DNA of 64,000 nucleotides from Mediterraneibacter butyricigenes. Lineage in GTDB: Bacteria; Bacillota; Clostridia; Lachnospirales; Lachnospiraceae. Both the position numbers and the translations under genes were made by a program. Positions 32,541 through 41,375 of the stretch are shown here, piece by piece. Positions within the stretch are counted from its first letter, which is position 1. Every line of letters starts with the position of its first letter. The notes under the pieces are model-generated. The model saw only the letters and a program-made list of their open reading frames with translations. It was not told the DNA's origin and made no database searches. The stretch spans positions 2,294,001 to 2,358,000 of the forward strand of contig NZ_BHGK01000001.1 in assembly GCF_003574295.1 (NCBI RefSeq), written 5' to 3'.

Positions 32541-33335
32541 ATGAAACCGGCAGCGTTATTTTATGATATTGATGGAACTTTATACAGTGAAATTGAAAAT
32601 GTGGTACCGGAAAGTGCATTTGAAGCGTTGAAAAAGGCGAAAGAAAACGGACACTATCTCTTTATCAATACCGGGCGGACTTATTGCAGTATGCCTTCTC
32701 CAATCAAACGCTTTCCGTTTGACGGATATATCTGTGGTTGCGGAACTTATGCAGAATATAAGGATGAGGTGCTGTATTCCTCTACACTTTCGGTAGAGCG
32801 AAGTCAGGCAATCATCAAAAAGATGGAAGAATGTAAGATTGATGGAATTTTCGAAGGAATCGAAGATGATTATTTCCCGATCCGTGTGTCAAGGTTTGAC
32901 AAACTGGAAAATACGAGAAGATATTTCAGAAACATGGGTATCGGTATAGAAATGTTTGCCGGAAAAGATCAGTTCGCGTATGATAAATTATTTGTTTATA
33001 CGGACGAGCAAAGTGATGTGAAAGGATTTCTGGAATTTCTGGAACAGGAAGAGATGGAGGCAATCGATCGGCAGTACGGAACCTACGAGATTATGCCGAT
33101 AGGACATTCCAAGGCAACCGGTTGCGAGATTATCCGAAAACATTTGCATTTGGATCTGGATCAGATCTATGTATTCGGGGACAGTTCCAATGATCTGCCG
33201 ATGATGGAATATACCTCTCATGCGATCGTGATGGGACATCATGATCCAATCTTGGATCCCTGCGCACAGATCGTGACAAAAACGGTAGAAGAGGATGGAA
33301 TCCAGTATGCAATGAAAGAACTGGGGCTGATCTGA
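32541..33335 (+). CDS. HAD-superfamily phosphatase, Cof type
   Basis: This 264-residue enzyme has motif I FYDIDGTLY (residues 6-14), motif II NTGRTY, a cap domain of type C2, a lysine near SKATGCEII and motif IV FGDSSNDLPMME. Cof-type HAD enzymes dephosphorylate sugar phosphates, flavin mononucleotide or pyridoxal phosphate; the substrate cannot be read. The start at 32541 follows AGAAAAGG and is preferred over 32511, which lacks a site. It precedes the thrS leader. Confidence 0.9.
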   Translation: MKPAALFYDIDGTLYSEIENVVPESAFEALKKAKENGHYLFINTGRTYCSMPSPIKRFPFDGYICGCGTYAEYKDEVLYSSTLSVERSQAIIKKMEECKIDGIFEGIEDDYFPIRVSRFDKLENTRRYFRNMGIGIEMFAGKDQFAYDKLFVYTDEQSDVKGFLEFLEQEEMEAIDRQYGTYEIMPIGHSKATGCEIIRKHLHLDLDQIYVFGDSSNDLPMMEYTSHAIVMGHHDPILDPCAQIVTKTVEEDGIQYAMKELGLI

Positions 33336-33430
33336 GAACATCGGAAAGATTGGAATCAGCAAAATCCGCAAGGAAAAAGAGAAAAAATTGTAAGAACAGC
33401 GACAGGAGAAAGATTCTTTGCAAGAAGCAC

Positions 33431-33458
33431 TTGACAAGGAATTTTAAGTTGCTATAAT
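33431..33458 (+). promoter_or_regulatory. Promoter of the thrS leader
   Basis: TTGACA (33431-33436) and TATAAT (33453-33458) are exact consensus boxes with a 16-bp spacer. Confidence 0.85.
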
Positions 33459-33499
33459 GAAGTGGAACTAAGAAAGAACCAAAAGAAAAGAAACAACGC

Positions 33500-33718
33500 G
33501 ATGACAGGAAGAGTAGAATGAGAAATCATTCAGAGAGAGATGCAGTTGGTGAAAGCGTCTTATGAGGCATCATTTGAAGACCACCCTGGAGTGATCCTTA
33601 ATCGGATCCGGCCGACACCGTTATCGTCCAATGAAGTGGTAATATTTTACAAAATGGGTGGAACCGCGGTATTGCTTATCGTCCCTGAACAGTGTGAAGG
33701 CTGTTCAGGGATTTTTTG
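33500..33718 (+). promoter_or_regulatory. T-box riboswitch, threonine-specific
   Basis: The conserved T-box core GGGTGGAACCGCG lies at 33656-33668. A Stem I with AGTTGGTGAAAGC precedes the specifier region GAAGACCACC (33577-33586). It holds ACC, a threonine codon, in two overlapping-phase copies. A terminator GTCCCTGAACAG...CTGTTCAGGGATTTTTTG ends at about 33718. The RNA binds uncharged tRNA-Thr, forms the antiterminator and turns on thrS when threonine is short. 33719-33830 contains only the GACGAGCCAAAGG repeat and the thrS ribosome site. Confidence 0.93.
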
Positions 33719-33830
33719 TTTTGTGACGAGCCAAAGGTGAAGCTTGCTGAAAGCCCCGGCGACCGCATACAATTTCGGAACGTGTCGGAAGACATTTCCG
33801 GTGATTTAGATTCATAGAGGAGGAAGAAAG

Positions 33831-35789
33831 ATGAAAATTACATTAAAAGATGGATCGGTCAAAGAATATGCAGAGAGCAAATCTGTGATTGATGTTGCAT
33901 TTGACATCAGCGAAGGATTGGCAAGAGCTGCCTGTGCAGGAGAAGTAGACGGAGAGGTAGTAGATCTTCGTACGGTACTGGATAAAGACTGTACATTGAA
34001 CATTCTGACAGCGAAGGATCCGGAAGGATTGAGAGTGGTAAGACACACCTGTTCCCATGTTCTGGCAGAGGCAGTGAAGAACCTTTATCCGGATGTAAAA
34101 CTTGCAATCGGGCCATCCATTGATACAGGATATTATTATGATTTTGATGCAGAGCCGTTCAGCAGAGAGGATCTGGACAAGATCGAGAAAGAAATGAAGA
34201 AGATCATCAAGAAAGGTGCAAAGCTTGAGAAATTTACCCTTCCGAGAGATGAAGCGATTAAATTTATGGAAGAAAAGAATGAGCCATATAAGGTAGAGCT
34301 GATTCAGGATCTTCCGGAAGACGCAGTGATTTCTTTCTACAGCCAGGGAGATTTCGTGGATCTCTGTGCAGGACCGCATCTGATGAGCACAAAGGGAATC
34401 AAGGCATTTAAGCTGACTTCATCCTCCGGTGCGTACTGGAGAGGAGATTCCAACCGTGCAATGCTTCAGAGAATTTACGGAAGTGCATTCCCGACAAAGG
34501 ATGAACTGAATGAATACCTGCAGCATCTGGAAGACATCAAGAAACGTGACCACAACAAGCTGGGACGTGAGATGGAACTGTTCACAACTGTAGATGTAAT
34601 TGGACAGGGACTTCCGCTTCTGATGCCAAAGGGAACCAAGATCATCCAGACATTACAGAGATGGATCGAGGATGAGGAAGACAACAACTGGGGCTATGTA
34701 CGTACCAAGACTCCGTTGATGGCAAAGAGTGACCTTTATAAGATTTCCGGTCACTGGGATCACTATAAAGAGGGAATGTTTGTACTGGGAGACGAAGAAA
34801 AAGATAAAGAAGTTTTTGCACTTCGTCCGATGACTTGCCCGTTCCAGTATTATGTATATAAAGCAAGTCAGAAATCTTACCGTGATCTTCCACTTCGTTA
34901 TGGTGAGACTTCGACCTTGTTCAGAAACGAGGATTCCGGTGAGATGCACGGACTGACACGTGTCCGCCAGTTCACGATTTCAGAGGGACATCTGATTGTT
35001 CGTCCGGATCAGATGGTGAAAGAATTTAAAGATTGTATCGCACTGGCTCAGAAGTGTCTGAGAACGCTGGGTGTAGAAGAGGATGTAACCTATCATCTGT
35101 CCAAATGGGATCCGAATAACCGTGAAAAATATATTGGAGAACCGGAAGTCTGGGATGAGACAGAACAGGATATTCGTAATATCCTGACAGAGCTGGAAAT
35201 CCCGTTCGTAGAAGATGTTGGAGAGGCTGCATTCTATGGACCGAAAGTAGATATCAATGCCAAAAATGTATATGGAAAAGAAGATACTATGATTACCATT
35301 CAATGGGATGCTTTGTTGGCAGAGCAGTTTGATATGTACTATATCGATCAGAACGGAGACAAGGTTCGTCCATATATTATCCACAGAACTTCTATTGGAT
35401 GTTATGAAAGAACATTGGCATGGCTGATCGAAAAGTATGCAGGAAACTTCCCGACCTGGCTGTGTCCGGAACAGGTACGTGTACTTCCGATTTCTGATAA
35501 GTTCCAGGATTATGCACAGGAAGTTGCTTCCAAGCTGAAAGCAAACGGAATCCTGTGTACGGTGGACAACAGATCTGAAAAGATCGGATACAAGATCCGT
35601 GAGACAAGACTGGCAAGAGTTCCGTATATGCTGGTAGTCGGAGAAAAAGAACAGTCTGAAGGAAAGGTATCGGTAAGAAGCAGATTCTTAGGGGATGAAG
35701 GTCAGAAGGATCTGAAGGAATTTATGGATGCAATCCTGGAAGAAATCCGGACAAAAGAGATCCGTAAGGTTGAAGTGGAAGCAAAATAA
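33831..35789 (+). CDS. thrS: Threonyl-tRNA synthetase
   Basis: This 652-residue class II synthetase has an N-terminal TGS domain (1-60), the second additional editing domain with HTCSHVLAEAVKN, and the catalytic core. It shows motif-2-like RPMTCPFQYYVYK, RYGETSTLFRNEDSGEMHGLTRVRQF and motif 3 HRTSIGCYERTLAWL. The C-terminal anticodon-binding domain (about 550-640) contains VRVLPISDKFQDYA. It attaches threonine to tRNA-Thr. The start follows AGGAGGAAGAAAG. A T-box upstream controls it. Confidence 0.98.
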   Translation: MKITLKDGSVKEYAESKSVIDVAFDISEGLARAACAGEVDGEVVDLRTVLDKDCTLNILTAKDPEGLRVVRHTCSHVLAEAVKNLYPDVKLAIGPSIDTGYYYDFDAEPFSREDLDKIEKEMKKIIKKGAKLEKFTLPRDEAIKFMEEKNEPYKVELIQDLPEDAVISFYSQGDFVDLCAGPHLMSTKGIKAFKLTSSSGAYWRGDSNRAMLQRIYGSAFPTKDELNEYLQHLEDIKKRDHNKLGREMELFTTVDVIGQGLPLLMPKGTKIIQTLQRWIEDEEDNNWGYVRTKTPLMAKSDLYKISGHWDHYKEGMFVLGDEEKDKEVFALRPMTCPFQYYVYKASQKSYRDLPLRYGETSTLFRNEDSGEMHGLTRVRQFTISEGHLIVRPDQMVKEFKDCIALAQKCLRTLGVEEDVTYHLSKWDPNNREKYIGEPEVWDETEQDIRNILTELEIPFVEDVGEAAFYGPKVDINAKNVYGKEDTMITIQWDALLAEQFDMYYIDQNGDKVRPYIIHRTSIGCYERTLAWLIEKYAGNFPTWLCPEQVRVLPISDKFQDYAQEVASKLKANGILCTVDNRSEKIGYKIRETRLARVPYMLVVGEKEQSEGKVSVRSRFLGDEGQKDLKEFMDAILEEIRTKEIRKVEVEAK

Positions 35790-35832
35790 AAGCATAATAG
35801 AAGTGAAAAACATAAGAACGTAATAAAATATG

Positions 35833-35872
35833 AAAAAGTCACAGTACCGATTTTGGCGCTGTGACTTTTTTT
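35833..35872 (+). terminator. Terminator of thrS
   Basis: AAAAAGTCACAG and CTGTGACTTTTTTT pair around a 14-base loop. The A tract on the other side makes it usable for the convergent hydF gene too. Confidence 0.85.
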
Positions 35873-35933
35873 ACTGAAAGAATGTTTACTCAGCGGCTTT
35901 AGCTTTAGCAGCCTCATCTGCCTGTTTTTTGCA

Positions 35934-37160
35934 TCAGGAAAAATCAAAGATTTCAATACTTCTTTCCAATATGCCGTTCATATAAGCAATGGCGATTCCG
36001 TAATTGGTGATCGGAATACCGGCATCATCAGCACATTTCATGCGGTAGCGTATCTCACGTTCGTTAAGCATGCAGCCACCACAGTGGATGATCAGACGGT
36101 ATTTTGACAGATCCTCCGGAAATCCGGTGCCGCTGGAGAATTCAAAATTCAGATGTTTTCCGGTGTGCTTTTGGATCCATCGGGGAAGTTTTACGGTACC
36201 GATATCGTCACACTGGCGATGATGGGTACATCCTTCACTGATCAGAACCGTATCATGCTCCTGAAGCTGATCCAATGCTCTGGCTCCACGGACGGCAATG
36301 GGGAGACTTCCCTTGTGTCGTGCGAACAAAATGGAAAAGGAAGTCAGAGGAACCGTCGGCGGCACAATCTGTGCGACTTCTTTGAAGGCCTGGCTGTCGG
36401 TAATTACAAGAGACGGTGTTTTCCCTAAAGAATTCAATGCCTCTTGCAGCTGCGTTTCTTTGGAAACGATGGCGATGGCTCCGGTATCCAGGATATCCCG
36501 GATGGTCTGTTGCTGTGGAAGGATCAGACGTCCCTTCGGAGCGGCAGAATCAATGGGAACCACCAGTACAACAAAATCACCGGGGTGGATCAGATCACTG
36601 ACGATACCAAGACGCCCGTCATCGGCTGGGAGTAAGGAGCCGAGAAGCTCCTTTAATTCATAGATGTTTCTGCCGGATGTGGCACTGACTTCTATGGAAG
36701 GAATCCCTGCCATGTCTTTTGAATCTGAACTGACTTTTTGGGATGCTTCGGAAGATGCCGATCCTGTCAGGTCGCATTTGTTCTTTACGATAGCACAGGG
36801 AATTTTCTTTTCGCGGATCCGCTTTAGAATGGCAGAGTCTTCTGCTGTCATTCCGGTGCCGGCATCGATCACCAGGAGTGCAATATCCGTTTTGTTCAGT
36901 ATCTGGTATGCTTTTTTGATACGTAACTGACCTAATTCTCCGGTGTCATCAAGTCCAGGAGTGTCGATCAGGACGACCGGTCCAAGGGGAAGTAACTCCA
37001 TAGATTTTAAGACCGGATCGGTCGTTGTGCCTTTTACATCGGATACGATGGAAAGATTCTGACCGGTCATAGTATTGATCAGACTGGATTTTCCGGCATT
37101 TCGTCTGCCGAAGATCCCGATGTGGATCCGGTCGGCAGAAGGTGTGGTATTCAGGCTCAT
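35934..37160 (-). CDS. hydF: [FeFe]-hydrogenase maturation GTPase HydF
   Basis: HydF is the scaffold that passes the two-iron subcluster to HydA. The 408-residue protein has a GTPase domain with G1 GRRNAGKSSL (about 15-24), G2 GTTTDP, G3 DTPGL and G4 NKCD. The C-terminal iron-sulfur motif is CTHHRQC (HxC type) with IIHCGGCMLN. The start at 37160 follows AGGAGGAATAATT, rather than 37217. It is the third gene of hydE-hydG-hydF. The stop is TGA (35934-35936), after which 15 sense codons remain open in frame to a TAA at 35886-35888. Confidence 0.95.
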   Translation of the reverse strand: MSLNTTPSADRIHIGIFGRRNAGKSSLINTMTGQNLSIVSDVKGTTTDPVLKSMELLPLGPVVLIDTPGLDDTGELGQLRIKKAYQILNKTDIALLVIDAGTGMTAEDSAILKRIREKKIPCAIVKNKCDLTGSASSEASQKVSSDSKDMAGIPSIEVSATSGRNIYELKELLGSLLPADDGRLGIVSDLIHPGDFVVLVVPIDSAAPKGRLILPQQQTIRDILDTGAIAIVSKETQLQEALNSLGKTPSLVITDSQAFKEVAQIVPPTVPLTSFSILFARHKGSLPIAVRGARALDQLQEHDTVLISEGCTHHRQCDDIGTVKLPRWIQKHTGKHLNFEFSSGTGFPEDLSKYRLIIHCGGCMLNEREIRYRMKCADDAGIPITNYGIAIAYMNGILERSIEIFDFS

Positions 37161-37182
37161 AATTATTCCTCCTGAGGATAAC

Positions 37183-38604
37183 TTAGAATCGGAAATCTCT
37201 GCGGTTGTCTTCTGCAATCAGTTTCAGATTTTCCAGAACGATGGCGCGGGCCTTTTCGTTTGGAACATTTAACACTTCTTTGTCGATCAGTTTGTCACCG
37301 ATAGCTTTGGTTTCCGGAGAAGCATAGTCCATCATGTATTCTTTCAGAGTCATCAGTGCGTTCGGGTGGCAGCAGTTCTGGATCTGTCCGCTCTTGCAAA
37401 GGGACATGAAACGGTCTCCGGTACGTCCCTCTCTGTAACATGCGGTACAGAAGCTCGGAATGTAATCCATTTCCATCAGCCAGCGGACAACTTCATCCAG
37501 GGTACGGGTATCACTGACGTCGAACTGTTCCGAGTTGTTTTCTTTATCTTCCGGTTCATAATATCCACCAACACTGGTACGGCTTCCGCCACTGATCTGG
37601 GAAATTCCGAGATGGAGGACACGTTCTCTGGTCTTCTGGCTCTCGCGGGTGGAAATGATCATTCCGGTATACGGAACGGCGATTCGGATACAGGCTACGA
37701 TCTTAGCAAAGGTATCATCGTCGATTCCGTTGGAAAATGCGGAAGAATCGATATCGTCTGCATCACGGACACGTGGAACGCTGATGGTATGAGGGCCGAC
37801 TCCGAAGGCAGCTTCCAGATGCTCTGCATGCATCAGAAGACCGGCAAATTCATAGCGGTATTTATCCAGTCCGAAGAGTACACCGATTCCTACGTCATCG
37901 ATGCCGCCTTCCATGGCACGATCCATGGCTTCTGTGTGGTAATCATAATTATGTTTTGGTCCGGTCGGATGTAAGTCTAAGTAACTTTCTTTATGATAAG
38001 TTTCCTGGAACAGGATGTAGGTTCCGATACCGGCTTCTTTTAACAGGCGGTAGTTGTCAACGGTGGTTGCGGCGATGTTGATGTTGACACGACGGATTGC
38101 TCCGTTTTTATGCTTGATGCTGTAAATGGTTTCGATGGATTTTAAATAGTAGTCCATGGTATTTCTGACCGGATCTTCTCCGGCTTCCAGAGCCAGTCTC
38201 TTGTGGCCCATATCCTGCAAAGCAATGACTTCCTTACGGATTTCTTCCTGAGATAACTGTTTTCTTGCAATATGCTTATTTTTTAAATGATAAGGACAGT
38301 AGGTACAGCCGTTGACACAGTAATTGGAAAGGTAGAGCGGAGCGAACATTACGATACGGTTTCCGTAGAAATCCTTTTTGATCTGTTCTGCAAGCTTGAA
38401 GATCCGTTCGTTGCGCTCCGGATCCTGACAGGCTAAAAGAACGGATGCTTCCCGGTGAGAAAGTCCCTTTCTCAAAGCTGCTTTGTCGATCAGCTTGTCG
38501 ATCAGTTCCAGATTTTTGCTGTTTTCATCGGCGTAGGCCAGTGTCTCTAAAATTTCCTCATGATTGATAAAATCATCTGCGTGTTTTGAAGCTACATCAT
38601 ACAT
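37183..38604 (-). CDS. hydG: [FeFe]-hydrogenase maturase HydG (tyrosine lyase)
   Basis: This 473-residue radical SAM enzyme splits tyrosine to give the CO and CN ligands of the H-cluster. The radical SAM triad lies in YCVNGCTYC (about residue 92-100). The C-terminal second cluster uses CTACYREGRTGDRFM ... CCHP, matching HydG/ThiH-type enzymes. It starts at 38604 after AAAGGAGG. It is 42 bp downstream of hydE and 22 bp upstream of the hydF start, so it is one operon. Confidence 0.97.
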   Translation of the reverse strand: MYDVASKHADDFINHEEILETLAYADENSKNLELIDKLIDKAALRKGLSHREASVLLACQDPERNERIFKLAEQIKKDFYGNRIVMFAPLYLSNYCVNGCTYCPYHLKNKHIARKQLSQEEIRKEVIALQDMGHKRLALEAGEDPVRNTMDYYLKSIETIYSIKHKNGAIRRVNINIAATTVDNYRLLKEAGIGTYILFQETYHKESYLDLHPTGPKHNYDYHTEAMDRAMEGGIDDVGIGVLFGLDKYRYEFAGLLMHAEHLEAAFGVGPHTISVPRVRDADDIDSSAFSNGIDDDTFAKIVACIRIAVPYTGMIISTRESQKTRERVLHLGISQISGGSRTSVGGYYEPEDKENNSEQFDVSDTRTLDEVVRWLMEMDYIPSFCTACYREGRTGDRFMSLCKSGQIQNCCHPNALMTLKEYMMDYASPETKAIGDKLIDKEVLNVPNEKARAIVLENLKLIAEDNRRDFRF

Positions 38605-38646
38605 GATATAAATCCTCCTTTGAAAATATAGATTATAGAATAAAAT

Positions 38647-39714
38647 TTAAATGTTTGTCTGTTCAAGATTCAGGGAATCGCCGCGGGATACTTTCACCTG
38701 ATACCCGATAGATTCCATACGGCGCTGCATGCACATCCGACATTCGGCGGCTTCATCTCCGGTACAGATTTTGTTGTCGTACAGAGAATAGTCTTTTCGT
38801 ACACCTACCGGAGAGAGATTTGGCATGACCACATTGGCACCTGCCTGGATGCCACGTTCTCTTCCGAGAGGGCTGATGGTGCCAAGCGCGGTGGTAGCCG
38901 GAAGCAGGACTTTTGGAAGCATCAGACGGATAATGCCAAGTAAAAATAAAGTCAGTTCCAGGCTTCCGGCAGGTTCGTCTCTGAATTGGGTATCATGATG
39001 TGGGATGAATGGGCCGATTCCCACCATTTGTGGGTTCAGTTCTTTTAGAAACTGAAGATCCTCAGCCAGATATTCAAAAGTCTGTCCGGGTGAACCTACC
39101 ATAAATCCGGTTCCCACCTGATAGCCGATGTTTTTTAAGTCGAAAAGACACTGCTGACGATGTCTGGCGGAAAGTTGTTGGGGATGCAGAAAACGATAAT
39201 GCTCCCGGTTATAGGTTTCATGTCGCAGCAGATAACGTTCTGCTCCTGCATCAAAAAATCTCTGGTAACTTTCCTTCTCCCGCTCTCCGATGGAGAGTGT
39301 AATGGCGCAGTCAGGATATTGGGACTTGATGGAAGAAACAATGTCAACCATCCTGCCGTCGGTGTAATATCCATCTTCGCCTCCCTGCAGGACAAAGGTG
39401 CGAAAACCAAGTTCGTAACCGGAAGCACAGCAGGAAAGAATCTCTTCTTTTGAGAGGCGATAACGGCTGATGTTTGGATTGCTTTTGCGGATACCGCAAT
39501 AATAGCAGTCGTTCTTACAATAGTTGGTAAATTCGATCAATCCCCGGATATAGACGTCGTTTCCGTAATAACGGTGGCGGACAGACCGGGATTTTTCGAA
39601 TAGATAATTCTGAAGATCTTTATCTTTGAAAGCAGAAAGCAACCGGACAAATTCCGAAGTGGAAAGCGTCTGATTGGCTTCCAGATGGTCGATCAGTTGG
39701 TATAATGTTTCCAT
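38647..39714 (-). CDS. hydE: [FeFe]-hydrogenase maturase HydE
   Basis: This 355-residue radical SAM protein is needed for the bridging dithiolate ligand of the H-cluster. The triad lies in YCKNDCYYCG (about residues 66-75), and the additional C-terminal cysteines CRMCMQRR are near the end. The BATS domain segment VVMPNLSPVGVRKDYSLYDNK is typical. It starts at 39714, following AAGGAGCC. It is preceded by the TM1266-type regulator. Confidence 0.96.
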   Translation of the reverse strand: METLYQLIDHLEANQTLSTSEFVRLLSAFKDKDLQNYLFEKSRSVRHRYYGNDVYIRGLIEFTNYCKNDCYYCGIRKSNPNISRYRLSKEEILSCCASGYELGFRTFVLQGGEDGYYTDGRMVDIVSSIKSQYPDCAITLSIGEREKESYQRFFDAGAERYLLRHETYNREHYRFLHPQQLSARHRQQCLFDLKNIGYQVGTGFMVGSPGQTFEYLAEDLQFLKELNPQMVGIGPFIPHHDTQFRDEPAGSLELTLFLLGIIRLMLPKVLLPATTALGTISPLGRERGIQAGANVVMPNLSPVGVRKDYSLYDNKICTGDEAAECRMCMQRRMESIGYQVKVSRGDSLNLEQTNI

Positions 39715-39729
39715 AAATAAAAGGCTCCT

Positions 39730-39981
39730 TTAGGAATGGGTCTTGGTGTAGATCGTTTTGGTACTGATTCCGGGAAGCATGCCAAGCTTTCCGGAAAGAG
39801 AACTGATCACATCATTTGGAGCGTCAATTGCCACACTGATGATGGAAATGTTCTTTTCACGGTAAGGGATTCCCATTCTTCCCACAATATATTTGGAATT
39901 CATGGAAAGAAGATGATTCAGTTCCTCTACAGAGTCCTGCTTTTCCACGATAATGCCGATTAAAGCGATGCGTGTATCCAT
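39730..39981 (-). CDS. TM1266-family iron-only hydrogenase system regulator
   Basis: This 83-residue, ACT/NikR-C-like domain protein reads TRIALIGIIVEKQDSVEELNHLL, then YIVGRMGIPYREKNISIISVAIDAPND. It belongs to the putative hydrogenase regulator family typically found beside HydE/F/G. The start at 39981 follows AGGAGGTGAATCA; the longer frame from 40056 crosses the leader terminator. Being first in the operon, it sits right after a leader with a strong terminator. Confidence 0.9.
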   Translation of the reverse strand: MDTRIALIGIIVEKQDSVEELNHLLSMNSKYIVGRMGIPYREKNISIISVAIDAPNDVISSLSGKLGMLPGISTKTIYTKTHS

Positions 39982-40012
39982 TGATTCACCTCCTGTAAAT
40001 GCATTTAGAAAT

Positions 40013-40142
40013 AAAAAAACCTGCGCACCGGGCGCAGGCGAAGAGAAGGGGAACAAAAAAAGATTCCCTGTCGAATTCTTATAGTTAGAAAAATCTGATA
40101 CGTCTGGCGCCTTTTCACTCAGGTATGCCCCTTCATGATCAG
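40013..40142 (-). promoter_or_regulatory. Putative attenuator leader of the hydrogenase maturation operon
   Basis: Read on the minus strand, CCTGCGC and GCGCAGG pair as a terminator (40020-40038) followed by seven U. Upstream, GAAGGGG (complement of 40128-40134) can pair with CCCCTTC (complement of 40045-40051), and CTGAT with ATCAG (40095-40099 with 40138-40142). This gives a structured element before a terminator. I recognise no known riboswitch class. It could be ligand- or protein-controlled attenuation, or just a terminator of an upstream minus transcript. Confidence 0.55.
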
Positions 40143-40241
40143 TACGTTGAACTCAAGTCTAACATAAGTTGAAAAGGAATGCAATTACAGGAATCTGATT
40201 GTGCTATAATAAAAACAATCGGACAAAAGGAGAAACGACAT

Positions 40242-40511
40242 ATGGAAAAGATAAGAAAATATCTGACATTTACCGGAAGAGTACAGGGTGTGGGATTTCG
40301 ATATACAGCAGAATATCTGGCACAGTCGATCGGACTGACTGGTTGGGTGAGAAACGAATGGGACGGAAGTGTTGCCATGGAAGTGCAGGGGACGGAAGAG
40401 CAGATTGATCTTCTGATAAAAAAATTACGATCCGGACGGTTCATCCGGATCGATCATGTAGCGGAACTGGAGTTGCCGGTCAAGATCGAGACCGGCTTCC
40501 ATGTCCGATAA
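40242..40511 (+). CDS. acyP: Acylphosphatase
   Basis: This 89-residue enzyme hydrolyses carboxyl-phosphate bonds such as acetyl phosphate. The signature FTGRVQGVGFRYTAEYLA holds the catalytic arginine, and LTGWVRNEWDGSVAMEVQG holds the catalytic asparagine. The start at 40242 follows AAAAGGAGAAACGACAT. A TATAAT is at 40205-40210. It is divergent from the hydrogenase leader. Confidence 0.95.
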   Translation: MEKIRKYLTFTGRVQGVGFRYTAEYLAQSIGLTGWVRNEWDGSVAMEVQGTEEQIDLLIKKLRSGRFIRIDHVAELELPVKIETGFHVR

Positions 40512-40580
40512 TCTGTTGTATCAGGTGATGCCATATGGAATAAGCTAAGCGTAAGGTGCCCGGCATCAGAATTTGATAGC

Positions 40581-41249
40581 TCAGACTGGCTGTCTGGAAA
40601 GCTTTGGTACCTTTCTGGCAGATGGTGCATATACAAACTGATATACAGCGTATGCCATCACAAATGCACCGGATACATCAATGACAGAATGTTGTTTCAG
40701 GAACATCGTGGCAAGAATGATGGATGCAGCCAGGATATAACTTCCTACGGTCAGTGCTTTGTGTTTCTTAAAGGCCTCGCTGTGGGAAATTGCAACACAG
40801 GCGGCCAGAGAGTTGTAAACATGAATACTCGGGAAGACATTGGTCGAGGTATCTGCCCGGTAGACGAACTGTACCAAACGTACGAAAATATTATCCTGCT
40901 CGAAAACAGCCGGTCGTAAAGCCAGACCGTTTGGAAACAGGGTGGAAATGATCAGGAAAATGGTCATTCCGGTAAATAACATGGTGCACAGCCGGTAAAA
41001 TCCGGGAACATCTGTGAAAAAGAAATACAGAACCACAGCAGCGATAAATACGAACCACAGCAGGTATGGGACGATAAAGACTTCCAGGAAAGGAATCTTG
41101 TCATCCAATGCAGAGTGGATCACGTGATAATCGGTGGTGACATGATGTTCCAGCCAGAGGAACCATGGCATATAGATAAAACCGTATAAAAATACCCAGG
41201 CATGCTTGTATTTTTGAACCAGTTGTTTCAATCTCTCGTGTTTGTTCAT
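40581..41249 (-). CDS. PAP2-family membrane phosphatase
   Basis: This 222-residue, six-helix membrane protein has the PAP2 active site split into PSIHVYNSLAACVAISHS (about 145-162) and a later KQHSVIDVSGAFVMA. The first motif (KxxxxxxRP) is less clear, so the phosphatase activity may be limited. Likely substrates are phospholipid or undecaprenyl pyrophosphate headgroups. The start at 41249 follows AAAGGAGTG. Confidence 0.85.
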   Translation of the reverse strand: MNKHERLKQLVQKYKHAWVFLYGFIYMPWFLWLEHHVTTDYHVIHSALDDKIPFLEVFIVPYLLWFVFIAAVVLYFFFTDVPGFYRLCTMLFTGMTIFLIISTLFPNGLALRPAVFEQDNIFVRLVQFVYRADTSTNVFPSIHVYNSLAACVAISHSEAFKKHKALTVGSYILAASIILATMFLKQHSVIDVSGAFVMAYAVYQFVYAPSARKVPKLSRQPV

Positions 41250-41375
41250 AAAGAACACTCCTTTGTGCAAACAGGATTTGCAGTGTCTTAATTTTGGATT
41301 GATTATAGCACGAAAGAAAAGTGACAACAAGGCAGTTCACAAAGTCTTAAGAAATATTTGAACTTTCTTTTAAAA

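Noticed and set aside
35934-35936. Selenocysteine at the hydF UGA
   Set aside because: I see no SECIS-like hairpin I can support right after the UGA, and HydF is not a known selenoprotein. Kept only as a possibility under recoding in the finding.
37366-37974. 202-residue plus frame opposite hydG
   Set aside because: Antisense shadow of hydG with no ribosome site.
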